From Pseudovibrio brasiliensis (lineage in GTDB: Bacteria; Pseudomonadota; Alphaproteobacteria; Rhizobiales; Stappiaceae): 64,000 nucleotides of DNA. This document shows positions 18,487-27,600 of the stretch, piece by piece; position 1 is the first letter of the stretch, and each line of letters begins with the position of its first letter. Position numbers and translations under genes: made by a program. The DNA lies in NCBI RefSeq assembly GCF_018282095.1, contig NZ_CP074126.1:2242501-2306500 (forward strand). The letters run 5' to 3'. The notes under the pieces are model-generated. The model had not been told where the DNA came from. It saw only the letters and a list, made by a program, of their open reading frames with translations, and did not search any database.

Positions 18487-18509
18487 AATGCGGCCCTAAA
18501 GGCCGCATT
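18487..18509 (-). terminator. Rho-independent terminator of soxBDAG, overlapping the soxG stop codon
   Basis: On the minus strand a perfect nine-base stem (18501-18509 with 18487-18495, five-base loop) is followed by TTTTTTA. The soxG stop codon (18498-18496) lies in the loop, so the last soxG codons form one arm of the terminator. Confidence 0.85.
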
Positions 18510-19008
18510 CAAACTCTTTTGTAGCAACGGAAAGCAGCCCCATTACATGGGGCACAAACGATCGCCAGACATCCAGCCGAAACTGGTTCTGCTCCTCCCG
18601 CGTCAGGATCACCTGCACACTGTCAAAAACAGTCCGCACCCCACGCCCAACCGTCAGCTCCCTCAAATTGCGGGGACACGACGTGGATAACAGCTCCTCA
18701 GCTTCTGGTCCCGAAACCCGGATACTCACTTCACGGCTGGAAACCTCCGTCAAACTATGAACGGCATCTGCATACACTGCTGCCAGAGGTTCTGTGATCC
18801 TCATCCGCTCATCCATCAGGCAGGTCAGCATCCATTCATCCGGCCCCAACTTGAGAGCGGTCACGTCGCCGGAGCGAACCAGCTCGCTGATGGAGGTAGG
18901 CAGCTCAAATCCGAGGGCTTTTGACATAGCAACGGTGTTTTCGCGTTTACAACGCAAACTAAAACGGCCCATTGCTGGCAGAGTTTCGACTGTGGTGTTG
19001 AAAGCCAT
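18496..19008 (-). CDS. soxG: Sarcosine oxidase gamma subunit
   Basis: A 170-residue SoxG-type subunit of heterotetrameric sarcosine oxidase, slightly short for a family usually near 180-200 residues. The ATG at 19008 is preferred because AAGGAG lies eight bases upstream; longer in-frame extensions overlap soxA and lack a ribosome site. It is the last gene of soxBDAG, 13 bases after soxA. The subunit shows weak similarity to aminomethyltransferase folds and probably supports assembly; it has no obvious catalytic motif. Its final codons double as a terminator arm. Confidence 0.88.
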   Translation of the reverse strand: MAFNTTVETLPAMGRFSLRCKRENTVAMSKALGFELPTSISELVRSGDVTALKLGPDEWMLTCLMDERMRITEPLAAVYADAVHSLTEVSSREVSIRVSGPEAEELLSTSCPRNLRELTVGRGVRTVFDSVQVILTREEQNQFRLDVWRSFVPHVMGLLSVATKEFECGL

Positions 19009-19021
19009 TTGCGCTGCTCCT

Positions 19022-22021
19022 TTAAAGATTAATCCGCTCGCCATCAGGATCGTAAAACACGGTCCCGGTAACGGTTGCACGATGGGTTTGTCCCGGCATC
19101 GGAACGTCAATCGACTTTCCATCCCGCTCAAAACCACCTTCAATCAAGGCCATAGCAATGGAACGCCCCAAAGCTTCACTCCAGTAGGAAGATGTCACAT
19201 GTCCCAGCATCTTAGCCGGAATGGACGTATCTCCACTCTCAACAATCTGAGCACCTTCCTCCAGCACAACACTCGGATCTTCCGTCAAAAGCCCAACCAG
19301 CTGTTTGCGGTTTGCAAGCAACATGTCAGGCCGCGTTAAAGACCGCTTACCAACAAAGTCAGGCTTCTTCTTACCAATCGCCCAAGTCAGCCCCGCATCG
19401 GCAGGCGTTACTGTCCCATCAGTGTCCTGGCCGACGATGATGTAACCCTTTTCTGCGCGCAAAACATGCATGGTTTCAGTGCCATAGACACACATGTCAT
19501 ATTTCTTGCCTTCCTGATAAAGCATCTCCCAAAGTGCTCGACCATGCTCAGATGGAACGTTCACCTCAAAACCTAGCTCTCCGGTAAAGCTCACCCGGAA
19601 CAGCCGTGCCTCAAATCCACCAACGGTACACTCACGAAGTGCCATATGCGGAAACGCTTCAGCAGAAAGATCAGTGCCTTCTACGAATGGTTCCAATACC
19701 TTACGGGCGTTCGGGCCATTGAGCGCGATGGTGGACCACTGCTCAGTTGTTGACGTCAACCACACATCCAGATCAGGCCATTCAGTCTGCAAAAAGTGCT
19801 CCATCATGGTCAAAACCCGCGCAGCACCACCAGTTGTCGTCGTCACATGGAACCGATCTGGACTTATCCTCCCGATCACACCATCATCACGAATGAATCC
19901 ATCTTCACCCAGCAACAGACCATAACGACACCGACCCGGCGCCAGCTTGGTCCATGGGTTGGTGTACATCCGGTTCATGAACTCGGCAGCATCCGGCCCA
20001 ACCACTTCAATCTTACCGAGGGTAGATGCATCGAACATGCCCACAGAAGCGCGGGTTTCTCTGCATTCCCGCACAACAGCCGCGTGTATATCTTCGCCTG
20101 CCTTTGGGTAGTACCAGGCGCGGCGCCAGAGAGAGACTGGCTCAAAAACAGCACCGTTCTCTTCAGCCCAACTGTCAATGTTGGTTTTACGCGTCACTTC
20201 AAACAGCTCATCCTTGTGGTAACCCGCAAAGGTGCCAAAGGTGGTCGGCGTGTAAGGCGGGCGGAAGGTTGTCAAACCAACCTTGGGGGCAGGGCGTCCC
20301 AGCTCGTCAGCTGCGATCTTTAGCCCGTTCATGTTGGACATCTTACCCTGATCAGTCGCCATGCCATTGGTTGTAAAGCGTTTTACGTGCTCAATGGAGA
20401 GCATACCTTCACGCACAGCAAGACGAATATCCTTCGCTGTCACATCATTCTGGAAGTCTACAAAAGCCCGGCGAGCCAACTTATCATCATTGCTCGGCAG
20501 CTCTTCCATCACAATGCCAGACCCGGCACGGTCTCCATCCACATCAACCGAAATGGTTTTCGCAGTCTGTCCCAAAGATGCCAGTGCTTGCTCTGCTGCA
20601 TGCACACCATCATCAAACGCCGCCTGCTGGCTCCACAAGCCGCGACCACCACCAGCAATATGGCAGCGCTCTGTCTTCTCACCGGGCAGGAAAACCTCGT
20701 TCTCCTCATCCCAATGCAGGCTGCCCTTGGTGTGAGAGAACAAATGCAGCGACGGCGTCCAGCCGCCACTCATCAACACTGTATCACAGGAAACAGACGT
20801 AATATCAGTGACTTTGCCGTCACCAGTTACCCTACCAATCTGAACGCCAGAAACGCGCTTCTTACCAGAAACGCTCGTAACAGTGTGACCTGTCTTGGCA
20901 GTTATACCCCGCGCTTGCGCCTCAGAAAACAGATGATCGCCAACGGAAGAGCGCACATCAACCAGTGCAGCGATCTTCACGCCTGCTTCAGCCAAATCAA
21001 ACGCCGCATACCAGGCTGAATCATGCGAAGTCATAACAACAGCCGCAGTGCCAACCTTCACCCCATAGCGGTTGAGGTAAGTCTGCGCAGCACTTGCCAT
21101 CATCACGCCCGGACGATCATTGCCATCAAACACCAATGGCCGCTCCAGCGCTCCTTGTGCCAGAATGACTTCCTTCGCCCGAATGCGCCACATCCGCTCC
21201 CGCGGTGCACCAGTAGGTGGGGATGCCAGATGATCCGTCAGCTTCTCAGCCACGCCCACCATGTTCTCATGGTAATAGCCGATCGCAACAGATCGTGTCA
21301 TGAGGCGTACATTCGGGCAGGCTTTAAGCTCTTCAATACATTCAGAAAGCCACGTTTCTGTAGACTTACCATCAATGCTGGTTGGTGCTTCTGAGAGCAG
21401 AGAACCACCCAGCTCCCGGTTCTCATCCACCAGCACCACGTCCGTGCCATTCCGCGCTGCTGTGAGTGCTGCAGCAAGCCCAGCAGGGCCAGCGCCAACA
21501 ATCAGCAACTCAGCGTGCAGGTAGCGTGAAGCATACGTGTCTGCATCCGGCTCGCTTGGTGAAACACCCAAACCAGCAGAGACACGAATGACCGGTTCAT
21601 AAACCTTGTCCCAGAAGCTCTTCGGCCACATGAAGGTCTTGTAGTAAAAGCCTGCCGCAAAAAGCTTATGCAGCTTGTCATTGATCGCACCAACGTCAAA
21701 GTTCAGGCTTGGCCACTTGTTCTGACTGGCGGTTGTCAGTCCCTCATAGATCTCCTGAACTGTTGCGCGCGTGTTCGGCTCAAACCGCCCGGCACCACGA
21801 GACGTTCCAATCAGCGCATTGGGCTCTTCTGATCCTGCAGTAACAGGCCCACGAGGGCGATGATACTTGAACGAACGCCCCATAAGATGCACGCCATTCG
21901 CAAGCAGGGCGGAAGCAACCGTATCGCCCTCAAACCCTTCATAGAAAACGCCATCAAAGGTGAAGCGAATGCGCTTGTCGCGATTGATACGACCTTTGCC
22001 ATCAACTCTCAAGTTGCTCAT
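19022..22021 (-). CDS. soxA: Sarcosine oxidase alpha subunit
   Basis: A 999-residue subunit: an N-terminal 2Fe-2S-ferredoxin-like domain (residues 1-100), an NAD(+)-binding flavoprotein-like domain with GAGPAGLAAAL near residue 175, and a C-terminal GcvT/GcvT_C tetrahydrofolate-binding half from about residue 600. With SoxB it oxidises sarcosine to glycine and, with tetrahydrofolate, yields 5,10-methylene-tetrahydrofolate and hydrogen peroxide in the cytoplasm. The start at 22021 (MSNLRVDG) fits known alpha subunits and overlaps the end of soxD by 20 bases; an upstream in-frame start at 22072 is inside soxD and is rejected. Confidence 0.95.
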   Translation of the reverse strand: MSNLRVDGKGRINRDKRIRFTFDGVFYEGFEGDTVASALLANGVHLMGRSFKYHRPRGPVTAGSEEPNALIGTSRGAGRFEPNTRATVQEIYEGLTTASQNKWPSLNFDVGAINDKLHKLFAAGFYYKTFMWPKSFWDKVYEPVIRVSAGLGVSPSEPDADTYASRYLHAELLIVGAGPAGLAAALTAARNGTDVVLVDENRELGGSLLSEAPTSIDGKSTETWLSECIEELKACPNVRLMTRSVAIGYYHENMVGVAEKLTDHLASPPTGAPRERMWRIRAKEVILAQGALERPLVFDGNDRPGVMMASAAQTYLNRYGVKVGTAAVVMTSHDSAWYAAFDLAEAGVKIAALVDVRSSVGDHLFSEAQARGITAKTGHTVTSVSGKKRVSGVQIGRVTGDGKVTDITSVSCDTVLMSGGWTPSLHLFSHTKGSLHWDEENEVFLPGEKTERCHIAGGGRGLWSQQAAFDDGVHAAEQALASLGQTAKTISVDVDGDRAGSGIVMEELPSNDDKLARRAFVDFQNDVTAKDIRLAVREGMLSIEHVKRFTTNGMATDQGKMSNMNGLKIAADELGRPAPKVGLTTFRPPYTPTTFGTFAGYHKDELFEVTRKTNIDSWAEENGAVFEPVSLWRRAWYYPKAGEDIHAAVVRECRETRASVGMFDASTLGKIEVVGPDAAEFMNRMYTNPWTKLAPGRCRYGLLLGEDGFIRDDGVIGRISPDRFHVTTTTGGAARVLTMMEHFLQTEWPDLDVWLTSTTEQWSTIALNGPNARKVLEPFVEGTDLSAEAFPHMALRECTVGGFEARLFRVSFTGELGFEVNVPSEHGRALWEMLYQEGKKYDMCVYGTETMHVLRAEKGYIIVGQDTDGTVTPADAGLTWAIGKKKPDFVGKRSLTRPDMLLANRKQLVGLLTEDPSVVLEEGAQIVESGDTSIPAKMLGHVTSSYWSEALGRSIAMALIEGGFERDGKSIDVPMPGQTHRATVTGTVFYDPDGERINL

Positions 22022-22319
22022 TGCTCTCTTCACCTTCTTCAGAACCTGTCGGACGAGGCTGCCCAATCTCATAGGTCGCGATAAACTTGTCGCTCACAGT
22101 GTTGCGCAAGGCATTGAAATAACGCCCACATCCATGCGTATGACGCCATTGCTCAGCGTGATCACCGCGCACATTGGAGCGAATGAACAAGTAGTCCCGC
22201 CACTCCGCGTCGCTCTGCTCAGCAGGGTTCAGTGGACGAGAGATATGCGCTTGTCCTGCATATTTAAACTCAAGTTCGGGTAGTTTTTCCTTGCAATAAG
22301 GACAGTGAATTAAAAGCAT
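22002..22319 (-). CDS. soxD: Sarcosine oxidase delta subunit
   Basis: A 105-residue zinc-binding small subunit. Zinc ligands are visible in HCPYC near residue 5-9 and in the THGCGRYFN segment near residue 61-69. The last ~15 residues are acidic and serine-rich. In known heterotetrameric enzymes the delta subunit binds zinc and packs against alpha. The gene starts 11 bases after soxB and overlaps the start of soxA, consistent with tight operon expression. Confidence 0.93.
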   Translation of the reverse strand: MLLIHCPYCKEKLPELEFKYAGQAHISRPLNPAEQSDAEWRDYLFIRSNVRGDHAEQWRHTHGCGRYFNALRNTVSDKFIATYEIGQPRPTGSEEGEESNEQLES

Positions 22320-22330
22320 CGGCTGCCTCC

Positions 22331-23584
22331 TTAATGCGCAACAGCAGCAGCGGCTGCTTCGTCGATCAGACGTCCGGTTTCAAAACGCTCAAGCGTAAAT
22401 GGCGCGTTGATCGGGTGTGGTTCATCTTGTGCGATCGTATGTGCAAACACATGCGCAGAGCCCGGCGTTGCCTTGAAACCACCCGTGCCCCAGCCACAGT
22501 TGAGGTAAAGCCCTTTCACTGGCGTCTTGCCAAGGATTGGAGAGCGATCCGGTGTCACATCAACAACACCGCCCCATTTACGCAGCATGCGCATGCGTCG
22601 GAAGATTGGGAACACCTCGCAAATCGCAGCCAACGTATGTTCAATCAGCGGAAGCCCGCCACGTTGGGAGTAAGACACATACTGGTCAGTCCCGGACCCA
22701 ATCACCAGCTCGCCCTTGTCAGACTGGCTGATATAAGCGTGCACAGTATTGGACATAACCACTTGAGGGAAGATTGGCTTTACGGGTTCTGAGACAAGCG
22801 CCTGCAAGGGATAACTTTCCAGCGGAAGACGAACCCCAGCCGTATCCATCACAACAGATGTGCCACCCGCCGCTGAAACTGCGATCTTCTTCGCTTTCAC
22901 AAAACCACGGGCCGTTTGCAAACCACTTACGGCCCCATCAGGTCCGCGCTCAATGGAAAGAACAGGGCAGTTCTGAATGATATCAACGCCGCGTGCTGCC
23001 GCCGCACGCGCATAGCCCCAAGCCACTGCATCATGACGAGCCGTCCCACCGCGCTGCTGGAAGGCAGCACCCATCACCGGATAACGTGCGTTTGGTGAGA
23101 TGTTGAGCGGCGGGCACTTCTCTTTTGCCTGCTCTGGTGTGAGCCACACATTGTCGACGCCGTTCAGTCGGTTGGCATGGATATGCCGCTTAAAGCTCTG
23201 CACATCATGAACATTATGCGCCAGCATCATCACGCCGCGCTGCGAAAACATGACGTTGTAATTGAGATCCTGACTAAGCCCATCCCACAGATCAACCGCA
23301 TGATCGTAAAGACGCGCGCTTTCGTCATAAAGGTAGTTGGAGCGGATGATGGTGGTGTTGCGACCCGTGTTGCCACCGCCGAGCCACCCCTTATCAATCA
23401 CTGCCACATTGGTGATACCATGTTCTTTGGCCAGATAATAAGCAGCGCCAAGACCATGGCCGCCGGCACCCACGATGATGACGTCATACTCGCTCTTAAG
23501 CTCAGCATCAGGCCATTGCGGCTCAACATTCTTATAGCTCGTAAGCGCGCCCTTCAGGAGCGATACTGCGGAAAATCTTGACAA
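22331..23584 (-). CDS. soxB: Sarcosine oxidase beta subunit
   Basis: A 417-residue flavoprotein subunit carrying the sarcosine oxidation site. The FAD motif VGAGGHGLG lies near residue 38, and His184 in GGTARHD matches the position where this family attaches FMN covalently. The start is a TTG at 23584 preceded at ideal distance by AAGGAGG; this gives MSRFSAVSLL, the standard beta-subunit N-terminus, and rejects a longer frame reaching into the divergent regulator. It is the first gene of soxBDAG, divergent from a second GATase-AraC regulator likely to control it. Confidence 0.95.
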   Translation of the reverse strand: MSRFSAVSLLKGALTSYKNVEPQWPDAELKSEYDVIIVGAGGHGLGAAYYLAKEHGITNVAVIDKGWLGGGNTGRNTTIIRSNYLYDESARLYDHAVDLWDGLSQDLNYNVMFSQRGVMMLAHNVHDVQSFKRHIHANRLNGVDNVWLTPEQAKEKCPPLNISPNARYPVMGAAFQQRGGTARHDAVAWGYARAAAARGVDIIQNCPVLSIERGPDGAVSGLQTARGFVKAKKIAVSAAGGTSVVMDTAGVRLPLESYPLQALVSEPVKPIFPQVVMSNTVHAYISQSDKGELVIGSGTDQYVSYSQRGGLPLIEHTLAAICEVFPIFRRMRMLRKWGGVVDVTPDRSPILGKTPVKGLYLNCGWGTGGFKATPGSAHVFAHTIAQDEPHPINAPFTLERFETGRLIDEAAAAAVAH

Positions 23585-23682
23585 GGCTACCTCCTTGGTA
23601 TTCAAGCAAGTTTGCCCGCTAAGTAAAATCATGTATGGTACCTTTACGAAGAATTTAGAGTATTTTTGCGCAAGGGGTGCAG

Positions 23683-24678
23683 ATGGCAAATACCGTTAGT
23701 CCTTCACGGAAATCTCGACCTGCACTCAATGTTGGCTTTATTCTTGCCAACCGTTTCACGCTTTCAGCGTTCGCTAGTTTCATCGACGTCCTGCGCCTTT
23801 CTGCAGATGAAGGAGATAGCAGTCGTCAAATTCTTTGTAATTGGAGCGTTATTGCACCCGACATGAAGCCCATCCGGGCCAGCTGCGGTGTGCGCATTCA
23901 TCCCGATACCGGTCTGGCCGATCCATCAAGCTTCGATTACCTGGTTGTTGTTGGCGGCCTGATTGAGCACATAGAGCGACTGGATCGCCGTTATGTAGAC
24001 TACCTACAAAGCGCAGTGGCTAAGAATGTCCCGTTGATCGGATTGTGCACCGGTAGCTTCATCCTACACCGGGCGGGCCTCATGAACGGATACAAATGCT
24101 GCGTCAGCTGGTTCCACCGTACTGATTTTCTGGAGCAGTTCGATGGGTTGGAGCCGGTCTCGGACAGGATTTTTGTAGTGGATCGGGACCGGATCTCCTG
24201 TTCTGGCGGAACAAGCGCTGTCCATGTGGCTGCTTATCTAGTGGAACGACATGTTGGTCTACGGCAGGCGCGCAAAAGTCTAAACATCCTCATGGTGGAT
24301 GAAGCACAGGATGACAGTAAAGCCCAGCCGTTCCTGCCCACATCGCTGAAAGCCAAGGATAATCTGGTTCAGCGTGCAGTCCTCATAATGCAGCAGGAGA
24401 CCGAAAACCTACGCAGTATCGAGCAACTCTGCAAAATGCTGGGAGTAGGGCGCCGCAGTCTGGAAATGAAGTTCAAAGCGGATTTGGGGAAGTCACCCGC
24501 CGAAGCCCTCAGTCACATTCGCATAGAAGAAGCCAAACGTTTGCTGGATGAAACAGACGCCACCATAACAGATGTAGCAATTCGCTCCGGCTTCTTTGAT
24601 GCATCCCACTTCAACAAGGTCTTCCAAAAACACACCGGTCAAACCGCCAGCACCTATCGCAAATCCCTGACCGCTTAG
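23683..24678 (+). CDS. SouR/GbdR-like regulator: GATase1-like domain plus AraC helix-turn-helix
   Basis: A 331-residue regulator with the same architecture as the one at 12560-13597 and strong similarity throughout, for example NVGFILANRFTLSAF near residue 16 and LCTGSFILHRAG near residue 125, then an AraC domain from about residue 225. It is divergent from soxB by 98 bases. In Pseudomonas, SouR of this type activates sarcosine oxidase genes in response to sarcosine, which is the most likely role here. ATG 23683 has AAGGGG just upstream; a GTG two codons earlier is possible. Confidence 0.88.
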   Translation: MANTVSPSRKSRPALNVGFILANRFTLSAFASFIDVLRLSADEGDSSRQILCNWSVIAPDMKPIRASCGVRIHPDTGLADPSSFDYLVVVGGLIEHIERLDRRYVDYLQSAVAKNVPLIGLCTGSFILHRAGLMNGYKCCVSWFHRTDFLEQFDGLEPVSDRIFVVDRDRISCSGGTSAVHVAAYLVERHVGLRQARKSLNILMVDEAQDDSKAQPFLPTSLKAKDNLVQRAVLIMQQETENLRSIEQLCKMLGVGRRSLEMKFKADLGKSPAEALSHIRIEEAKRLLDETDATITDVAIRSGFFDASHFNKVFQKHTGQTASTYRKSLTA

Positions 24679-24932
24679 CTACGCAGTTTCTTAATCCCAA
24701 AACCGATCAGCCCGAACACAGCCGCCCAGAAAGCAACCGAGAGCACTGTTGACCACACAAGCAGCAGTACTGACATGTCTCCTAATGGGATACCAGAGGA
24801 CCAGCTGACAACGATGAAGGGTAACAAGAGGATGTTCGCCAAACCAGGCGAAACCTGCAAACCAACAAAAAAGCCCAGAGGAACAACGATAATCCCGAAG
24901 AGAGCGCCGACAATGATGAAGATGTTTGTCAT
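24675..24932 (-). CDS. Small hydrophobic membrane protein, function unknown
   Basis: An 85-residue frame that is almost entirely hydrophobic, with two to three membrane segments (about residues 3-25, 30-45 and 53-80) and a positively charged end (KKLRS). It overlaps the end of the convergent regulator gene by four bases. I recognise no family. Support is limited to its composition, a plausible ATG start with a weak GGTTGGA upstream, and the absence of another gene in the space. It could be a small transporter accessory or a non-coding frame. Confidence 0.5.
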   Translation of the reverse strand: MTNIFIIVGALFGIIVVPLGFFVGLQVSPGLANILLLPFIVVSWSSGIPLGDMSVLLLVWSTVLSVAFWAAVFGLIGFGIKKLRS

Positions 24933-25083
24933 GATCCAACCAGAAGCGCAAAACTAAGACAAATCTCAAGCTGCCTTCAAACTTACGGTTCTTCTGTAAA
25001 CAAGAAAATAAACCCTAAGCTAGGAAGCTCCTAATCCGCTTAGGGAAACCGTTTCAGTTTACCGACCTGAAAAGCAGAAAAGG

Positions 25084-25115
25084 GCTCTCCGAGGTTTTTG
25101 CGTTCCTCGAAGAGC
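25084..25115 (-). terminator. Terminator of the dimethylglycine dehydrogenase-like operon
   Basis: Arms 25084-25094 and 25105-25115 form an eleven-pair stem with one G-U pair and a ten-base loop. On the minus strand it is followed by CCTTTTCT, 34 bases after the stop codon of the preceding gene. Confidence 0.7.
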
Positions 25116-25148
25116 AGGGTGGTTTTGAGGTCAAGCAGGCTATGTAGA

Positions 25149-27593
25149 TTATGCTTTCACACGTAACATCTTTGGATCATATAGCGGCGCAAGGTGTACC
25201 TCGCAGGGGACACGTTCTGTGGCGACTTCAAGTTCGTAGTGGCCACCCAGAACGAAATCTGTATCGACACCGTCGCTGTTTCGGACATATCCAAGACCAA
25301 TGGATTTTTGCAGGGTATGCCCGAAACCACCTGAGGATAGCCAGCCGACACGAACGCCATCGCGGTAGATCGTCTCGCGGCCCGAGAGGATGATGTCGCT
25401 ATCTGTCACAAAGGTTGCGAGCATTTTCTTCACGCCGTGGGTCCTTTGCTGTTCGATCGCATCGCGCCCTTTAAAGGCAATGTTCTTTTTCAGCTTCACA
25501 GCCCAACCAAGGCCTGCTTCTTCCGGCGTATGGTCCGGCCCGATGTCGCTGCCCCAAGCTCGATACCCCTTTTCAAGGCGTAGCGTTTCGATGGCTCGGT
25601 ACCCAGCATTACGCAAGCCAAACTCTTTGCCAGCCTCATGGAGAGCCGCATAAACACTGGTGGTATACTCCACTGGCAAGTGAAGTTCCCATCCGAGTTC
25701 CCCCACATAGGTCACTCTCAGTGCGTGGACTGGGCAACCTGCAATGCCGATCTTGCGCGCTTGACCGAAACGAAACCTCTCATTGCTCACATCATCTCGT
25801 GTAGCGCGCTCAAGGATGTCGCGTGACTTTGGCCCCATGAGGGAAAGCACCGAATAGGCAGAGGTGACATCGACCAGCTGTACATTCATCCCTGCGGGGA
25901 TGTTGCGTGAGATCCAGTCGAAATCATGGGTGGCAAAACCGGTTCCAGTGACGATGTAGTACTCGTCCTCCGCAACACGAACACAGGTCAGATCGCACTC
26001 AATACCGCCACGATCATTCAGCATCTGCGTGTAGATTAATGTACCGATTGGCTTGTCGACATCGTTGGCAGCAATCCAGCTGAGGGCATCAACCGCATCA
26101 GGACCTTTCAACGTAAACTTGGCAAAGGACGTCTGATCAAAAAGAACAGCTGCTGACCGCGCTGCCTCGTGTTCCCGGCCTACAGGTTTGTGCCAGTTTG
26201 GCCTTGAAAAGGTATAGATATCCCGCTGTTGCTCGTCGTTTTTGATATCTGCATACCAGTTGGGGCGCTCCCAGCCCAGCTTCTCTCCAAACACAGCACC
26301 ATCTGCTTTCAGGTACTCATAGAGTGGTGACTTGCGGCAGGGGCGACCACTTTCATGCTCCTCATTTGGCCACGCCATAGTGTAGTGCTTGGCGTAGGCT
26401 TCTTTCGTACGCGTTCTGATCCAGTCACTGTCAAAATGGGGTCGGCCAAAGCGGCGGATATCAACGGGCCATAAATCAAACGGCGGCTCACCCTTCGCGA
26501 TCCATTCAGCCAGAGCCAAGCCGGCTCCGCCACCAGCTGCGATACCAAAGGCGTTAAAGCCCGCGTTGACGTAAAAGTTTTTCAGCTCCGGAGCTTCCCC
26601 CATAATGAAGTTGCCGTCGGGTGTGAAACTCTCCGGTCCGTTGATCAGTTCCTTGATCCCGGCAGTCTCTAGTGCTGGCACACGGCCTAGAGAGAGTTCC
26701 ATCAAAGGTTCAAAGTGCCCAAAATCGCTGTCGAGCAAGGTGTAGTGGAAGCCTTTTGGAATACCGTCTTCTGCCCAGGTCAGCGGATTGGCTTCATATC
26801 CACCCATCACAAGACCGCCCACCTCTTCTTTGTAGTAGGTCAGTCTGTCCGGATCCCTCAATGTCGGCAGGTCTCTGGGAACACCGGGAATGGGCTCAGT
26901 CACAAGATACTGATGTTGCATTGGAACCAACGGCACATTCACGCCAACGCTTTTTGCAAAGTCTCGCGTCCATTGCCCGCAACACGCCACCACAACAGAA
27001 CAGTCGATCCGACCGCGGGAAGTCTCAACACCCTTGATCACACCCTTTTCAACGTCAACACTCAGTACTTTGGTATCTTCAAAGATCTGCGCACCAGCCA
27101 TTCGTGCGCCTTTGGCAAGAGAAAGGGTAATGTCCGATGGATTGGCTTGACCGTCACTTGGCAAAAAGGCGGCCCCAACCACATCGTCCACCTGCATCAG
27201 CGGCCACAGGTCCTGTGCCTCCTTTGGCGTCAGCAACTGCATATCAAGCCCGAAGGAATGGGCAGTCGTTGCTTGCCGTTGAACCTCTGTCCAGCGTTCA
27301 TGGTTGCAGGCTAGCCGAAGCCCGCCGTTCATTTTCCAGCCCGTCGCTTGCCCTGTTTCCTCTTCGAGGCGCTTGTAAAGATCTACGGAGTAGCCAAGCA
27401 GTTGAGTGATGTTGGCATTAGACCGCAACTGCCCCACCAAACCGGCAGCATGAAAGGTCGTACCGGAGGTCAGCTTTTTTCGCTCCAGCAACACGACGTC
27501 CCAGCCCAGTTTGGCAAGGTGATACGCTGTTGAGCATCCAACAATGCCGCCACCAACGATCACAGCTCTGGCCGTTTTCGGTAATTCCTTCAT
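25149..27593 (-). CDS. Dimethylglycine/sarcosine dehydrogenase-like FAD and folate enzyme
   Basis: An 814-residue member of the DMGDH/sarcosine dehydrogenase family. The FAD motif VGGGIVGCST lies near residue 13, and TTFHAAG holds His48, the residue that binds FAD covalently in this family. A substrate and linker domain follow, then GCV_T and GCV_T_C folate domains from about residue 430 to the end. It should oxidatively remove an N-methyl group and form 5,10-methylene-tetrahydrofolate. This is the best candidate for dimethylglycine to sarcosine in the window, but it is encoded in a transporter-kinase operon rather than with gbcAB, so another N-methyl substrate is possible. ATG 27593 has GAGG five bases upstream, overlapping the kinase stop. 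Confidence 0.9.
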   Translation of the reverse strand: MKELPKTARAVIVGGGIVGCSTAYHLAKLGWDVVLLERKKLTSGTTFHAAGLVGQLRSNANITQLLGYSVDLYKRLEEETGQATGWKMNGGLRLACNHERWTEVQRQATTAHSFGLDMQLLTPKEAQDLWPLMQVDDVVGAAFLPSDGQANPSDITLSLAKGARMAGAQIFEDTKVLSVDVEKGVIKGVETSRGRIDCSVVVACCGQWTRDFAKSVGVNVPLVPMQHQYLVTEPIPGVPRDLPTLRDPDRLTYYKEEVGGLVMGGYEANPLTWAEDGIPKGFHYTLLDSDFGHFEPLMELSLGRVPALETAGIKELINGPESFTPDGNFIMGEAPELKNFYVNAGFNAFGIAAGGGAGLALAEWIAKGEPPFDLWPVDIRRFGRPHFDSDWIRTRTKEAYAKHYTMAWPNEEHESGRPCRKSPLYEYLKADGAVFGEKLGWERPNWYADIKNDEQQRDIYTFSRPNWHKPVGREHEAARSAAVLFDQTSFAKFTLKGPDAVDALSWIAANDVDKPIGTLIYTQMLNDRGGIECDLTCVRVAEDEYYIVTGTGFATHDFDWISRNIPAGMNVQLVDVTSAYSVLSLMGPKSRDILERATRDDVSNERFRFGQARKIGIAGCPVHALRVTYVGELGWELHLPVEYTTSVYAALHEAGKEFGLRNAGYRAIETLRLEKGYRAWGSDIGPDHTPEEAGLGWAVKLKKNIAFKGRDAIEQQRTHGVKKMLATFVTDSDIILSGRETIYRDGVRVGWLSSGGFGHTLQKSIGLGYVRNSDGVDTDFVLGGHYELEVATERVPCEVHLAPLYDPKMLRVKA

Positions 27594-27600
27594 TGCAACC

